DNA of 64,000 bases from Liquidambar formosana (taxonomy: Eukaryota > Streptophyta > Magnoliopsida > Saxifragales > Altingiaceae): the NCBI GenBank assembly GCA_039720395.1, contig CM077826.1, forward strand, positions 24,632,430 through 24,696,429, given 5' to 3'. The notes under the pieces were generated by a model. The model saw only the letters and a list, made by a program, of their open reading frames with translations, searched no databases and was not told the origin of the DNA. Positions 12,051 to 22,315 of this stretch are shown one piece after another. How positions within the stretch are numbered: the stretch's first letter is position 1; each line of letters opens with the position of its first letter. The translations under genes and the position numbers were made by a program.

Positions 12051-13996
12051 TCCGGCTAATTCTATGGTCCCCGAGTGAAAATTGGGGTACCATACTAGAA
12101 AAAAAAAAGGCCATTAGATCCACATGAAATAGATCTCAGCCGTCCAACATTTTTACAGCAAAAGACTGGCTACGTTTTTTGGTAACCGTTTACCAAACTC
12201 ACCAAAGTCGTCGAGTCTCCTCTTTATCCTTGACGTTGGAAGTGGATTTCGTGTATTTAGTTATTTTAAATGTATTGTAAAATTACTAGTGCAATGAATG
12301 ACACGTGAAGGGAGTTAAAATTGGAAATAACTATTTCATGCTCAATCAATCTTAATCCTCTAATCTCAACTCTCTTTGCGTGTCGCTCATCGCACGATAA
12401 TTTTATGGTGCATTTAAAGCGATTAAATACACCAAATTCAAATCCTGTTGACGTCGCCGGCAAAGTCAGCTCCACGCTCAGGATCTCGACAACGAAGAGG
12501 CAGCACACAACTTCATTAACATCATTGGGGAAATCATTCTCCACGCATCACGAAGAGACAGCACACAGCTTTATACGATTTAATGTGAGTTCTCTCATTT
12601 TGTTTCTCTTCTCATCTTCAAATTCGTTTCAAAAGCTCACACAGCAGATCAGCTTATGGGACACATCAACTGGCGTATTGTGCTTAAACGTAGAAGAGGA
12701 AGAAGAAGCTCATTCAAAGTTTGTGTTTCTTTTCACGAGTCTTCCTTTGTCGGTTTGTTGGACTCACAGTTCTTCTCTTCTTTTATTTATTTTTGTTTAA
12801 GCTCCGATTTCTTCTTCTTGCTTCATATAAGTTTTGATTTTTTTTTTTTTTCCCTTCGTTAAATAATTTTTAAAATCGTGCTTCGTGGGCTGGTAAGTAT
12901 TGTAAGTTGATTGGCATTTTTTTCTACTTCCTCATTTTATTCGGACACCACCTGTTTGATCAATTGCTTGAAAGAAAAAATCTATTGTTCCAACCACACA
13001 GAATTTTGTAGACAAAAGAGGCTAGCACAAATTCTGACAACACCAATACGATCCTCCAAATCGCACAAACACAATAGTCTTTTAGGATGTACGAACTTTG
13101 AAGGCAATAACATTGGATCACTAATCTATTGCAGTCTTCTGGGTTATATTTTTTGGGTTGGTTTATTAGTTATATATGTTTTGGTCTGAGTCTGTAATAT
13201 CCTGTTGAGAGTGTTTGATTGAACGTCACAATGAAGTCTATGTCAGGACGTTTAAAGCTTAAACACTACATTTTTGTTGATAGACAAAACAATTCATTGT
13301 TTTCCATAGCATTTAAAGCCTAAATTTTCTCATAAACTTGTGTATAAACATGAGATGCGGTTATTGAAACAAAACAAAATTACTGAAATTTCCCCTGGTA
13401 TAAATTATGACCCCTTCACCGAATTCAAATTCTGGTTATTTTTTTATTCATTTATTTATTTTTGCAAATGCTTTCCTATTTATCAAACAGAGGGCAATGA
13501 TTAATTAACCACATTCTCTTCAATCTACCAATATGCCCTCTCGTTATATATAATTTAGTATTGGGAACATTATGCAATGAAAAAAAAAAAAAAAAAAACC
13601 CAATGTCTGACCTCCTAGCCTCTGATAGTGATTTAGATTTAGTGATCAAGACTCTAGAGGGTGAATTTTAATTTAAGTTTGTGGTGTATTGCATTTTTTA
13701 CCTGAAGACAAATGAGGAAATTTCCTAGGCAAGGTGACTTAATAGCTGTTGAAAACTATAAGAAGGATTTGTAAACCTAGTTTTGTCTACTTTTTCTTCT
13801 AATATGTTATTTTCTGGATATGATATATGTTTGTTTATTTTCACCACGTTCTCCCTGTTCTAGAATTGAAATTTTGGACTGAAATAAAAGTCACATTTAT
13901 ACAAATTCAATAAATGTCACATTTGAACTTCTCACAAAATTTCCTTGCACGTTAAACTCTTGAATGATCCACATTAAGTCTCTCTTTGTTTTTTGT

Positions 13997-14142
13997 CATT
14001 TTTTTTTTTTTTTTGCCAAACGATCGGAGAACATATGCACCCACACACGCATCTACATGGAGTCGAAACCAAGACCTCTGCAAATCCCACACCTCTATTG
14101 GATGGGACATGCCACTAGACCCAAGGGCTACCCCTCAATGCT
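13997..14142 (-). mobile_element. SINE, minus strand
   Basis: Read on the minus strand: 'gggtagcccttgggtctagtggc' (A-box-like), 'cttggtttcgactcc' (B-box-like), then a body with 'gcgtgtgtgggtgcatatg' and an A-tail (poly-T on the plus strand at about 13999-14014). This is the standard layout of a tRNA-derived plant SINE, and the element at 9250-9418 is a relative. Confidence 0.5.
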
Positions 14143-14180
14143 TATTAAGTACGGAGTAATAAATAATCATCTAAGCAACT

Positions 14181-14282
14181 AGGAGTAGCCTAGTAGTGAG
14201 GGAGGATGAGGATAAAGGGTAGGAGTAGGATAGGTTAGGGGTTTGAGCTAGCTCTTCTAATTGTACCCAAAAAGAAAAAATT
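14181..14282 (+). mobile_element. short SINE, family with 'agtagcctagtagtgag'
   Basis: The A-box-like 'agtagcctagtagtgaggg' and B-box-like 'ggggtttgagctagc' are 50-60 bases apart and followed by an A-rich tail. Relatives are at 19661-19760 (+) and 60781-60870 (-). At about 100 bp the elements are little more than a tRNA-like head and tail. Confidence 0.45.
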
Positions 14283-15044
14283 CGTCTAACCCCAAAATGT
14301 TATCCCTAATTAGTGTAATAAGGCTTTAAAAACCTCTTCTCCAACAAGAGGTCCTTAACCAAACTTATTGCTACAAGAATATTGTAGAAGGTTCCAACCT
14401 AGCTCAGAAGCTAAGTGCTCAAAATAAAAATCCTGGTAACATTGAAATGCAGCACCATAAATGGTCTCCTTACATTAATGTCGAACATTTAAAAGTTTCG
14501 GCACTATAATATATAATAAAGGTTTTGTTCAACTTTGTACGTGTAATATATTATTATTATTATTATTATTTGCTCTTCTTTGTCAAATTGTTTTTAATGA
14601 ATTTGGCTCTTTATCTAAATGCTCTGTTAGTCTTACTGCAGGTGAATGTTGCTCTTTATCTAGGTGCTCTGTTAATCATACTTCTCTTGCAATATCAATA
14701 CGCAAGTTACTCCAGCCCTGAGTACAAGGAGATGGGAAAGGGATTGTTGAAGCTTCAATTGGTCAAGTTGCAATATAATATATAATAGGGATTCTCATAT
14801 AAGTTTCTTTATATATATATATATATATATATAGTTGGAGAGAGATTCTTATTGATTGAATAAAAAATATAGATGAAGAAATGGGTCACATGGATGACCG
14901 GTTGGCAAAGGTTGGGCAACCTCTTGGCAAAGGTTATACAAGACACATGGAGAGCATTTATTGGTTGAAAGTTTTGGGGTAGGGTACCCTAAAACTTCAA
15001 AAAGGGACCATACAAGCACCCCTCTCTCTCCATCTTTCTTACTA

Positions 15045-15053
15045 AAAAATTTA
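15045..15053. repeat. 9-bp TSD, left, of Mutator-like element
   Basis: aaaaattta immediately left of the element at 15054; the identical copy is at 16622-16630. Confidence 0.75.
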
Positions 15054-16621
15054 GGGTAAATTACAGAAAACTATCCCATGTTTGGGGTGCGTTTTACTTT
15101 GATACCTTCAAGTTTAAAAAGCGTCAATTTAATACCCAAGGTTTTAGTTATGTTTCAATTGAGGTCCTACCGTGATAAACCGTCTGTTGACCAAACGGAT
15201 TATTGGTCACACGATATGCACGTGACCTTATTTGGCTATTTTATGCCCATTTTGCCCTTTCACCATTGTGAACCGTCGTGTGTGACGGTTGGGCTGAGTT
15301 GGGTAAGGGTGAGCTCGCACATAGCTATGGCCTATGTATGGGGGTTAAACGATGCCGACGATGTGCGGGTTTGGCGATGGGGGAGAGAGAAGAGGGAGAG
15401 AAAAGGGTAGTTGGGGTTTGACAGCGATGAAACAGCTGGGAGTTCGACGGCAACCAAAATGGATAAGCCGACTCATAAATCTATGATCTTAGATCTCAGA
15501 TCTGAGTTTACTTTGCCTTCCATCAACACGAATAGGCCGATGAAGACCATTCTCTGCTGTCGCCGAACGCCTCTTCTCTACCTCAACCCCTCCGTCTGAC
15601 TCCATCTCATCCCATCTCACTCTCTCCCTCCTTCCCAAGGAAAAAAAAAATATGGTTAGCCGGAAAAAAATGGAGTTGGCCGGTGATACATCGCCGTCAT
15701 ATGCCATGGACAAACCCAAGGCGTAGCCACCGTGGAGATTCAGAAAAATTGGGTTTTTTTTCCATTGATGGTCAAGCTTTAGATTTGAAAAAAAATTGGG
15801 TTTTTTATTTATTTTATTTTGTGGTGGTCTGCTGCGATGGTTGGGGGTGAGGGTTGGGGTGCGATTGGTGGGAGATCTCGATGGTGGAGGTTCTGATGTG
15901 GGTTTGGTTTTGGATTGGGGTTTTGACGATGGTGTAAATAGTGAAGGTGGTTAGGTAGAGAGAGAGGGGTTTTAATGGTCTTGGCTATGGACGATGGTGG
16001 TGGTCATGGTGGTTGTTGGGTTTTATGGGTTCGGCTATGGCTTGAAGGTGGTCGATGCAGGTAATGGAGAGAGCTCGATTTTCCCCTACAGTTGCTCGAT
16101 TTTCCCCTCCACTGTGTTGCCGCCGGTAATGGAGAGAGCTGCCGCCGGTAATGGAGAGAGCTCGTGGGAGCAGCACGGGTCTTCGCCGGAAAAAATGGAG
16201 TTCACAGGCCGTTCTATAGTTTTTTTTATATTTCTGATCAGGTCCGGTCCTCCCATTCACCGGCGATGGATTTTTTTTATTTTATTTTTTTGGCGACGAT
16301 GTTCTCTGTGGCGGTGAGGGTGACGGCATGGGTTGGGTTGGGTGGATTTTTTTTTTTTTTTTGAATTATTTTTCCTGTGATGTGTTGGGATGGTTCCTGC
16401 CGGCGTTGGATCCATCGCCAGTCGTTCTCCACCGGCGGGGATTGTGTGGGTTGGGTTGTGTTACAAAACGGTGTCATTTGTATGAAGGGTAAAATGTCAT
16501 TTTTTCGCCACAGTTAACCCGTGACTCAAAAATCTTGGGTATCAAATTGACTCTTTTTAAACTTGAGGATACCAAAGTAAAACTTACCCCAAACATAGGG
16601 GTAGTTTTCTGCAATTTACCC
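15054..16621. mobile_element. non-autonomous Mutator-like element (MULE)
   Basis: The terminal inverted repeats are at least 95 bases long. The left end begins gggtaaattacagaaaac and the complement of the right end begins gggtaaattgcagaaaac; both continue through 'gtttggggt', 'ttttactttg' and 'tcaagtttaaaaag'. A perfect 9-bp duplication (aaaaattta) flanks the 1568-bp element. Long TIRs of the GGGTAAATT type and a 9-bp TSD are Mutator hallmarks. The interior is GC-richer than its surroundings, with repeated 'ggtaatggagagagct' motifs and a palindromic 'tcttagatctcagatctgag', but no transposase. The interior might be captured host sequence; I could not identify a source. Confidence 0.8.
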
Positions 16622-16629
16622 AAAAATTT

Positions 16630-18540
16630 AAATTGTTATGCCCTCACACTAGTTTTGGAACCCTAACCTCAACCTTTCAAGAGGGAAAGTGGTACCCAAA
16701 CTAGTTCTGAAATTCGAAATTCTTACCTTTTCTTCTTGGTTAACGTGGGCGTGCTAGCTAGCCTACAACTGTTTTAAGTTTAGATGAAGGCCCGTAAACA
16801 CCTTGACATGGTATCATAGATTTGTGTGAGGATTCAACTCTCATCAATGACCCAATAAAGTTAAAAAAACGTTTGCAACAGAGATATCACATCATCACAT
16901 TGAAATTGTATCATAGGCAACAAAAACATAAGAGAAACGATACATGCATCCCCTTTTGGGTCAAACACGAGACATATGCATCAAAGTCTCTGAGTTAACA
17001 TTTAACCAAAAATATGATACACATGCACTTCTAGGGTGTTTTTATTAGCTTATTATATTAGCATGCTGACATAGTATCAATATTACATAAAAAAAATTTC
17101 TTTCCAATGTAGAGTGGACCAGGTGATGGGAGATTCACTTTTTCAAGGAAAAATTCCTAGGTTCACATTTTAAAATAAATATAATCTTACCATCGTTTTT
17201 GTACTCTAAGCAATATATATGACGTTGACAAATAACCAGACTATCCCTCCCTCTTGAGGGTGACTTCTCCCTTTCTTCTCTCTCTCTTCATTTTTTTCTT
17301 ACCAAAAAATTTATGTTGTTATGCTCTCACACTAGTTTTGGACCCCTAACCTCAATCTTTCAAGAGGGAATGTGGTACCCCAAACTAGTTCTGAAGCTCG
17401 AAATTCTTACCTTTTCTTCTTGGTTAATGTGGGCGTGCTTGTTAGCCTACTCCTGCTGAAGTTAAAATCAAGGCCCGTAAACACCTTGACATGGTATCAT
17501 AGATTTGTGTGAGGATTCAACTCTCATCAATGACCCAATAAAGTTAAAAAAACGTTTGCAACAGAGATATCACATCATCACATTGAAATTGTATCATAGG
17601 CAACAAAAACATAAGAGAAAGGATACATGCATCCCCTTTTGGGTCAAACACGAGACATATGCATCAAAGTCTCTGAGTTAACGTTTAACCAAAAATATGA
17701 TACACATGCACTTCTAGGGTGTTTTTATTAGCTTATTATATTAGCATGCTGACATAGTATCAATATTACATTAAAAAAATTTCTTTCCAATGTAGAGTGG
17801 ACCAGGTGATGGGAGATTCACTTTTTCAAGGAAAAATTCCTAGGTTCACATTTTAAAATAAATATAATCTTACCATCGTTTTTGTACTCTAAGCAATATA
17901 TATGACGTTGACAAATAACCAGACTATCCCTCCCTCTTGAGGGTGACTTCTCCCTTTCTTCTCTCTCTCTTCATTTTTTTCTTACCAAAAAATTTATGTT
18001 GTTATGCTCTCACACTAGTTTTGGACCCCTAACCTCAATCTTTCAAGAGGGAATGTGGTACCCCAAACTAGTTCTGAAGCTCGAAATTCTTACCTTTTCT
18101 TCTTGGTTAATGTGGGCGTGCTTGTTAGCCTACTCCTGCTGAAGTTAAAATCAAGGCCCGTAAACACCTTGACATGGTATCATAGACTTGTGTGAGGATT
18201 CAACTCTCATCAATGACCCAATAAAGTAAAAAACCTTTGCAACAAAGATATCATCACATCATCACATTGAAATTGTATCATAGGCCAATAAAAACATAAA
18301 AGAAATGATATATGCATCCCCTTTTGGGTCAAATACCAAACATATGCATCAAAGTCTGAGTTAAAGTTTAACCAAAAATATGATGCACATGCACTTCTAG
18401 GGTGTTTTTATTAGCTTATGATATTAGCATGCTCACATAGTATCAATATTACATAAAAAATTTTCTTTCCAATATAGAGTGGACCAGGTGATGAAAGATT
18501 CACCTTTTCAAGGAAAAATTCCTAGGTTCCCATTTTAAAA
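16630..18540 (+). repeat. 683-bp tandem array, three units, TRIM-like
   Basis: 'atgctctcacactag' or its variant recurs at 16638, 17321 and 18004, and 'tggtatcatag' at 16809, 17492 and 18175, exactly 683 bases apart. Units 1 and 2 are nearly identical from about 16790, and units 2 and 3 up to about 18180, with older divergence outside. tggtatca resembles the tRNA-Met primer-binding site of copia/TRIM elements, and each site directly follows a segment of about 170 bases ending ...ttgaca, which could be an LTR. The array would then be LTR-internal units amplified by unequal exchange. No coding capacity is visible. Confidence 0.75.
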
Positions 18541-18548
18541 TAAATATA

Positions 18549-18980
18549 GGCACCGTTTGGTTGTACTTTTTAAAATATCTTTTTCTAAGTAGAAAAAGTC
18601 ATATTTTACTTTCTTGCTTTTTGCTTTAAGTAGATGCAACAAAAGCAAAAGTGCGTTTGATAAAATTGATTTCACCAATGATCTTTTGGATTTAATAGGA
18701 AACTTTACCGAATCATCATTGCCCAAATGGAAGCTTAGGAGAGGCATAACCTCTCTTGATTGCAAATTTTTTGAGTTAAGGTCAAGCTCGTCCAAAAGAT
18801 AAAAATAGGCTTTTAAAAGCAAATCTTCATTGCTTTTGCTTAAAATCAAATATTTTGCTTTTTGCGTTCTAGAAGTCCTAGCTTTTTAATTCCTCTAACC
18901 AAACAATGCGTTTTGCTTTTACAACTTTTTGCTTTCAAAAGAAAAAAAATATCTTAAAATAAATGCAACCAAACGGTGCC
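18549..18980. mobile_element. MITE with GGCACCGTTTGGTTG ends
   Basis: The left end ggcaccgtttggttg is repeated inverted as caaccaaacggtgcc at 18966-18980. The 432-bp element sits at the end of the third array unit. The termini resemble Tourist-type MITEs, and 'ata' adjoins both ends, but comparison with the undisturbed array units does not give a clean target duplication. Confidence 0.65.
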
Positions 18981-19904
18981 ATACCCATAATCTTACTATG
19001 AACATATCAATCCGTAAACACAATGGATGGATGAAACTTTGGAGCATTGGTATTGAACATTACTTGCCTCTACCTTAGGGTGGAGGAGCCCTTTCCCACC
19101 TCGATCTAGTCATTTTCAATCACGTGTCATAAATATTTTAGAAAGTATAAATTTAAAAATACAAACAAACAATACGCGAATATGAACACGTGGACACATA
19201 TTTATGTTAACATAAACATGTAACCCATAGTCATGCAGATATGGACTTGTGAAAATGTACTCATGTAAACATAAGAATGTATGCACACAATCAATTTTCT
19301 TTATTAATTTATTTAGACAAGTGGCGAAATATAAGTGGGAGGAGGAGAAGAGCTCCTCCATCCTGGAGTGGAGGCAAGTATTTTTCAATGGGATTGTAAC
19401 CTATGTGGTACATCGATATCTCCTTTTTAAGGGGAGGATTTGAGGGATTGATATTGTAGTTTTAACTCCTATGCGTGTGGAAAGGGTGAAGGGATTATGA
19501 AAATGGGGCATTAGAGATGAATCTTGGACAAAGCACCAATCAAATTAAAGATACATAAAGATTATATAGCTCGCGCAATGTGATTTAGTCAAAGCATCAA
19601 TCAAGGATACAATATCTCCATTCTTTGTATAGCAAATCATACATATGTACATATGTAAGTCACTGGAGCTAGCCTACGTATGAGAGAAGGTGGGGAAAAA
19701 GGTGATAAGATAGGTTAAGGGCTCGAATCCCTCCCAATATACTAAAAAGGAAAAAAAAAATCATACACATATAATATTCCAAAATATTTTGTAAGCTTTC
19801 TAAAGAAATTCAACTTGAGTACAAAAGGAAAGATTTTTATTATATAATGTAATAACACAAACGGAGTGACCATCCATATCGTGTGCATTCATATTAAATC
19901 TCCG
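18981..19904. other. intergenic; contains one SINE
   Basis: No gene is recognised. The only identifiable piece is the short SINE at 19661-19760. The remainder is AT-rich and unassigned. Confidence 0.5.
19661..19760 (+). mobile_element. short SINE
   Basis: 'ctggagctagcctacgtatgag' is A-box-like and 'gggctcgaatccctcc' is a good B box; an A10 tail follows at about 19750. Same family as 14181-14282. Confidence 0.5.
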
Positions 19905-19913
19905 TTTCTATAG

Positions 19914-20777
19914 GGGAACGGCTATTGCAACCCCCCAAAGGGTTAAGTTGCCCCCCCAAATTTTTTGAGGAGAAAAATGATGCTGCAAAATGACCAAAAA
20001 GGGCTTTATGCAACCCACCCCTCCCCGTTCTACTCTCCGGCACCTTCTCCAGCGCCCACCCCTCCGGCGAGCACCTTCCTCCTCTTCCCTCTTCTTCTCT
20101 TCTTCTCTTCTTCTTTTTTTTTTTTTCTTTTCCTTCCCAGAACCCCTCTCTCGCACCCCACCCCCCTCATCGGCAGCCCACCCCTCTGCCGCACCCCCCC
20201 TCGTCGACAGCCCACCCCTCTCCCATACCTTCCTCCTCTTCCCTCTTCTTCTCTTCTTTTTTTTTTTCTTTTCCTTCCCAGAACCCCTCTCCTGCACCCC
20301 CCCCCCCTCGTCGGTAGCCCTCCCTCCCCGTCGCCGGAAAAAATGAAGGAATACACAGATCTGACCATAGAGGGAGAAAAAAAAAAATAAAAAAGGAGAA
20401 GAAGCGGGAAGATGAAGAACTCCCGTCACCGGCACCCCACCCCACCCCACCGAAAAAAATGGAGGTTTTGATAAAAAAAACCCTCCCCCCACAGATCTGA
20501 CCAGCAAAGGAAGGAAAGAAAAAAAAAAAAAGAAGAAGAAGAAGAAAGAAGAGGAGAAGGAGAAGAACCTCCATCACCGTCGTCGTCGCAGTTTTCCCGT
20601 CACCGTTCTCCCATCGGGGGGAGGGGGGAGTGGGGTGGGTGAAGGGGTGGGTGAGAGTGAGGGTTATTTAGAAGAGGGGTGTTTTAGTCTTTTAAAGGGG
20701 TGGGTATATATATTTGGGGGGTGGGGATATTAGCTGGGGGCAACTTAACCCTTTGGGGGGTTGCAATAGCCGTTCCC
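19914..20777. mobile_element. Mutator-like MITE with polypyrimidine interior
   Basis: The left end gggaacggctattgcaaccc and its complement at 20758-20777 begin terminal inverted repeats of about 40 bases, continuing 'cccaaagggttaagttgc'. The identical 9-bp sequence tttctatag flanks both sides (19905-19913 and 20778-20786). The interior is extreme: C/T-rich from about 20050 to 20340 with a near-perfect tandem duplication of about 130 bp (tcctcttccctcttcttctc ... ttcccagaacccctctc), then purine-rich to 20560. The long open frames on both strands are low-complexity by-products. Confidence 0.8.
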
Positions 20778-20864
20778 TTTCTATAGGGTTATGTGGATGG
20801 GCTATGCCCATTATATATGTAGCCCAAGGACCTAATATTGGACTTTGCTTTGAGCAATAATAAG

Positions 20865-21295
20865 AGCACCTCTATTGACACCCCAAGACTTGTTTTGCAC
20901 CCCAAGACTTGCTTTAATTTGCACCCCTCAATTTCTATGGTTTCTCAAGATTTTGAAAAAATATAAAAGGTTTAATGAAAATTGGTTGCGTAATTCATTA
21001 AAAAAACATCATTTTGAACAACTTTATAAAAGAAAATTTTTCTAAAATTTATTGTTTAAGTAGATGTACTTTTTGGATTTTTACTGTTAAAAAAAAAAGA
21101 CTATAAATGACAAAAAAATTCACTTAAATGAAAAATTTTGAAAAAACTTTCTTATGCAAAGTTTTTCAAAATGATATTTTTTAAAAGTCAATGTGATTAG
21201 TTTTTATAAAAACATTTTATATTTTTCATAAATCTTTAAAAATTATAAGGGATTGGAAGGTATCAAGCAAATCTTGGGGTGCCAATAGAGGCCCC
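20865..21295. mobile_element. MITE with foldback core, copy 2
   Basis: The ends gagcacctctattgacacccc and the complement of ggggtgccaatagaggcccc form a terminal inverted repeat. Possible 9-bp flanks caataataa and tactaataa match at seven positions. The interior (about 20950-21240) is the same foldback core as in 7685-8291 and 52555-52965, recognisable by 'acatcattttgaacaactt' and its inverted partner. Confidence 0.55.
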
Positions 21296-21307
21296 TACTA
21301 ATAATAG

Positions 21308-21402
21308 AGGGATGCTATCCACAGTAACAAAGGTCCAACACAACACGGTCCAACCATAGCACGATGGTTAGACCTCCACGACTGTGGATAGCATCTCCCA
21401 TA
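21308..21402. mobile_element. small hairpin MITE
   Basis: 'gggatgctatccacagt' at the left pairs with 'actgtggatagcatctccc' at the right, giving a 95-bp foldback unit. No clear target duplication was seen. Confidence 0.45.
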
Positions 21403-22315
21403 AGAATATAATAATAATAATAGTGGGCGATGCTATACGAAGCACCCTTTGTGCAACACCCCTATAGCATCCAACCCACATCATAAAAAGGATATTTATT
21501 AAATAAATTGAAAGAGTTTTGATCCATATACATAGTACCACATAAGGTGCTGTAGTTTGGTATTATACATAAGGTGATGTATAGCATTTTCCAATAATAA
21601 TATATGGCTAAAGAACTTCTCAAAGACTAAAAAAGGAAAAAAAAAAAAAAATGCTTGTTGCATGTCTTGTACACGGTCCAACCACAACATGATCCGCGAA
21701 TATGGACTAATAATAATAATAATAAAGAGCATGTTGCATTTTGCATGTTGCATGTTGCAGGTTGAACTTTTCGAAGAACAAAAAAATTAAAGGGCATGTT
21801 GCACTGTCTTTGTCCGGATGAGGTATGCACCATAACATTAGTTCTCCTGAGCAATGGACATGTGACAGTACTTTGCCTTGATCCAATGGCATTGCTTGCA
21901 ATTGTGGTTGTTTCTTCTTTGATCTATTTATGCATCATACAAGGATGTATTACACTACTCTGGCCCTAAATTAGTAGCATGCATGTATATGGATAACCAT
22001 CCATAACCAATTAAGGCATCATCACCACCCCTCTAACTGAAAAAACCGAGCTCCATTCATACCCAAAACAAACACTCAAACAACATCACAATTCCAAGGC
22101 CGCCCTTAGATCTCTCCCCCCGCACACAGCTCACTCTCTAATACACCAAAACGCACCTACCTACCAGACCTTGTCAATCTCACCCTCCCTTCGTTTTTTT
22201 CCTTTCCGTTCTTGGCATTTTACGCCCACTACACCTCCTTCCCCTCCTTCCATCAGAACCCATCTTTCAAGATTCCTCAACATCCTTTCGGGCGGCACTC
22301 ATTTGTGGATTGCCA
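21403..22315. other. upstream region of the PRK-like gene
   Basis: No coding sequence is recognised. A short run of 'atgttgc' units lies at about 21731-21757. The last 290 bases, C-rich with 'cctccctt' and 'ccctcctt' tracts, are likely 5' leader of the gene starting at 22316; 'gtatatgg' at about 21986 is only a weak TATA candidate. Confidence 0.4.

Larger units (their letters stand above)
12051..15019. other. block interrupting the array; no gene recognised
   Basis: This block separates two halves of one array unit and so may be an insertion. Its ends are weakly inverted ('tatggtcccc..gggtacca' against the complement of 'gggtaccctaaaac..gggaccata'). It contains a CT/T-rich segment (12560-12860), two SINEs (about 13997-14285), a TTA trinucleotide run at about 14551-14571 and a near-tandem duplication at about 14603-14680 around 'gctctttatctaaatgctctgtta'. 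Open frames of 60-160 codons show no recognisable protein. Confidence 0.35.

Noticed and set aside
12321..12800. 159-codon frame on the plus strand
   Set aside because: No recognisable domain, Ser/Phe-rich translation of CT/T-rich sequence, lies in a repeat-derived block; no splice context that joins it to anything.
15994..16477. Open frames in the Mutator-like element (Val/Gly-rich and antisense)
   Set aside because: Frames are short, overlap on both strands and start in GT-rich repeats; no family recognised. Kept only as a possible captured fragment.
19908..20577. Overlapping open frames of 110-200 codons on both strands, rich in Arg/Gly/Lys or Pro/Ser/Phe
   Set aside because: They come from the C/T-rich, A/G-rich interior of a MITE with a perfect 9-bp target duplication; low complexity, no domain, open in several frames at once.
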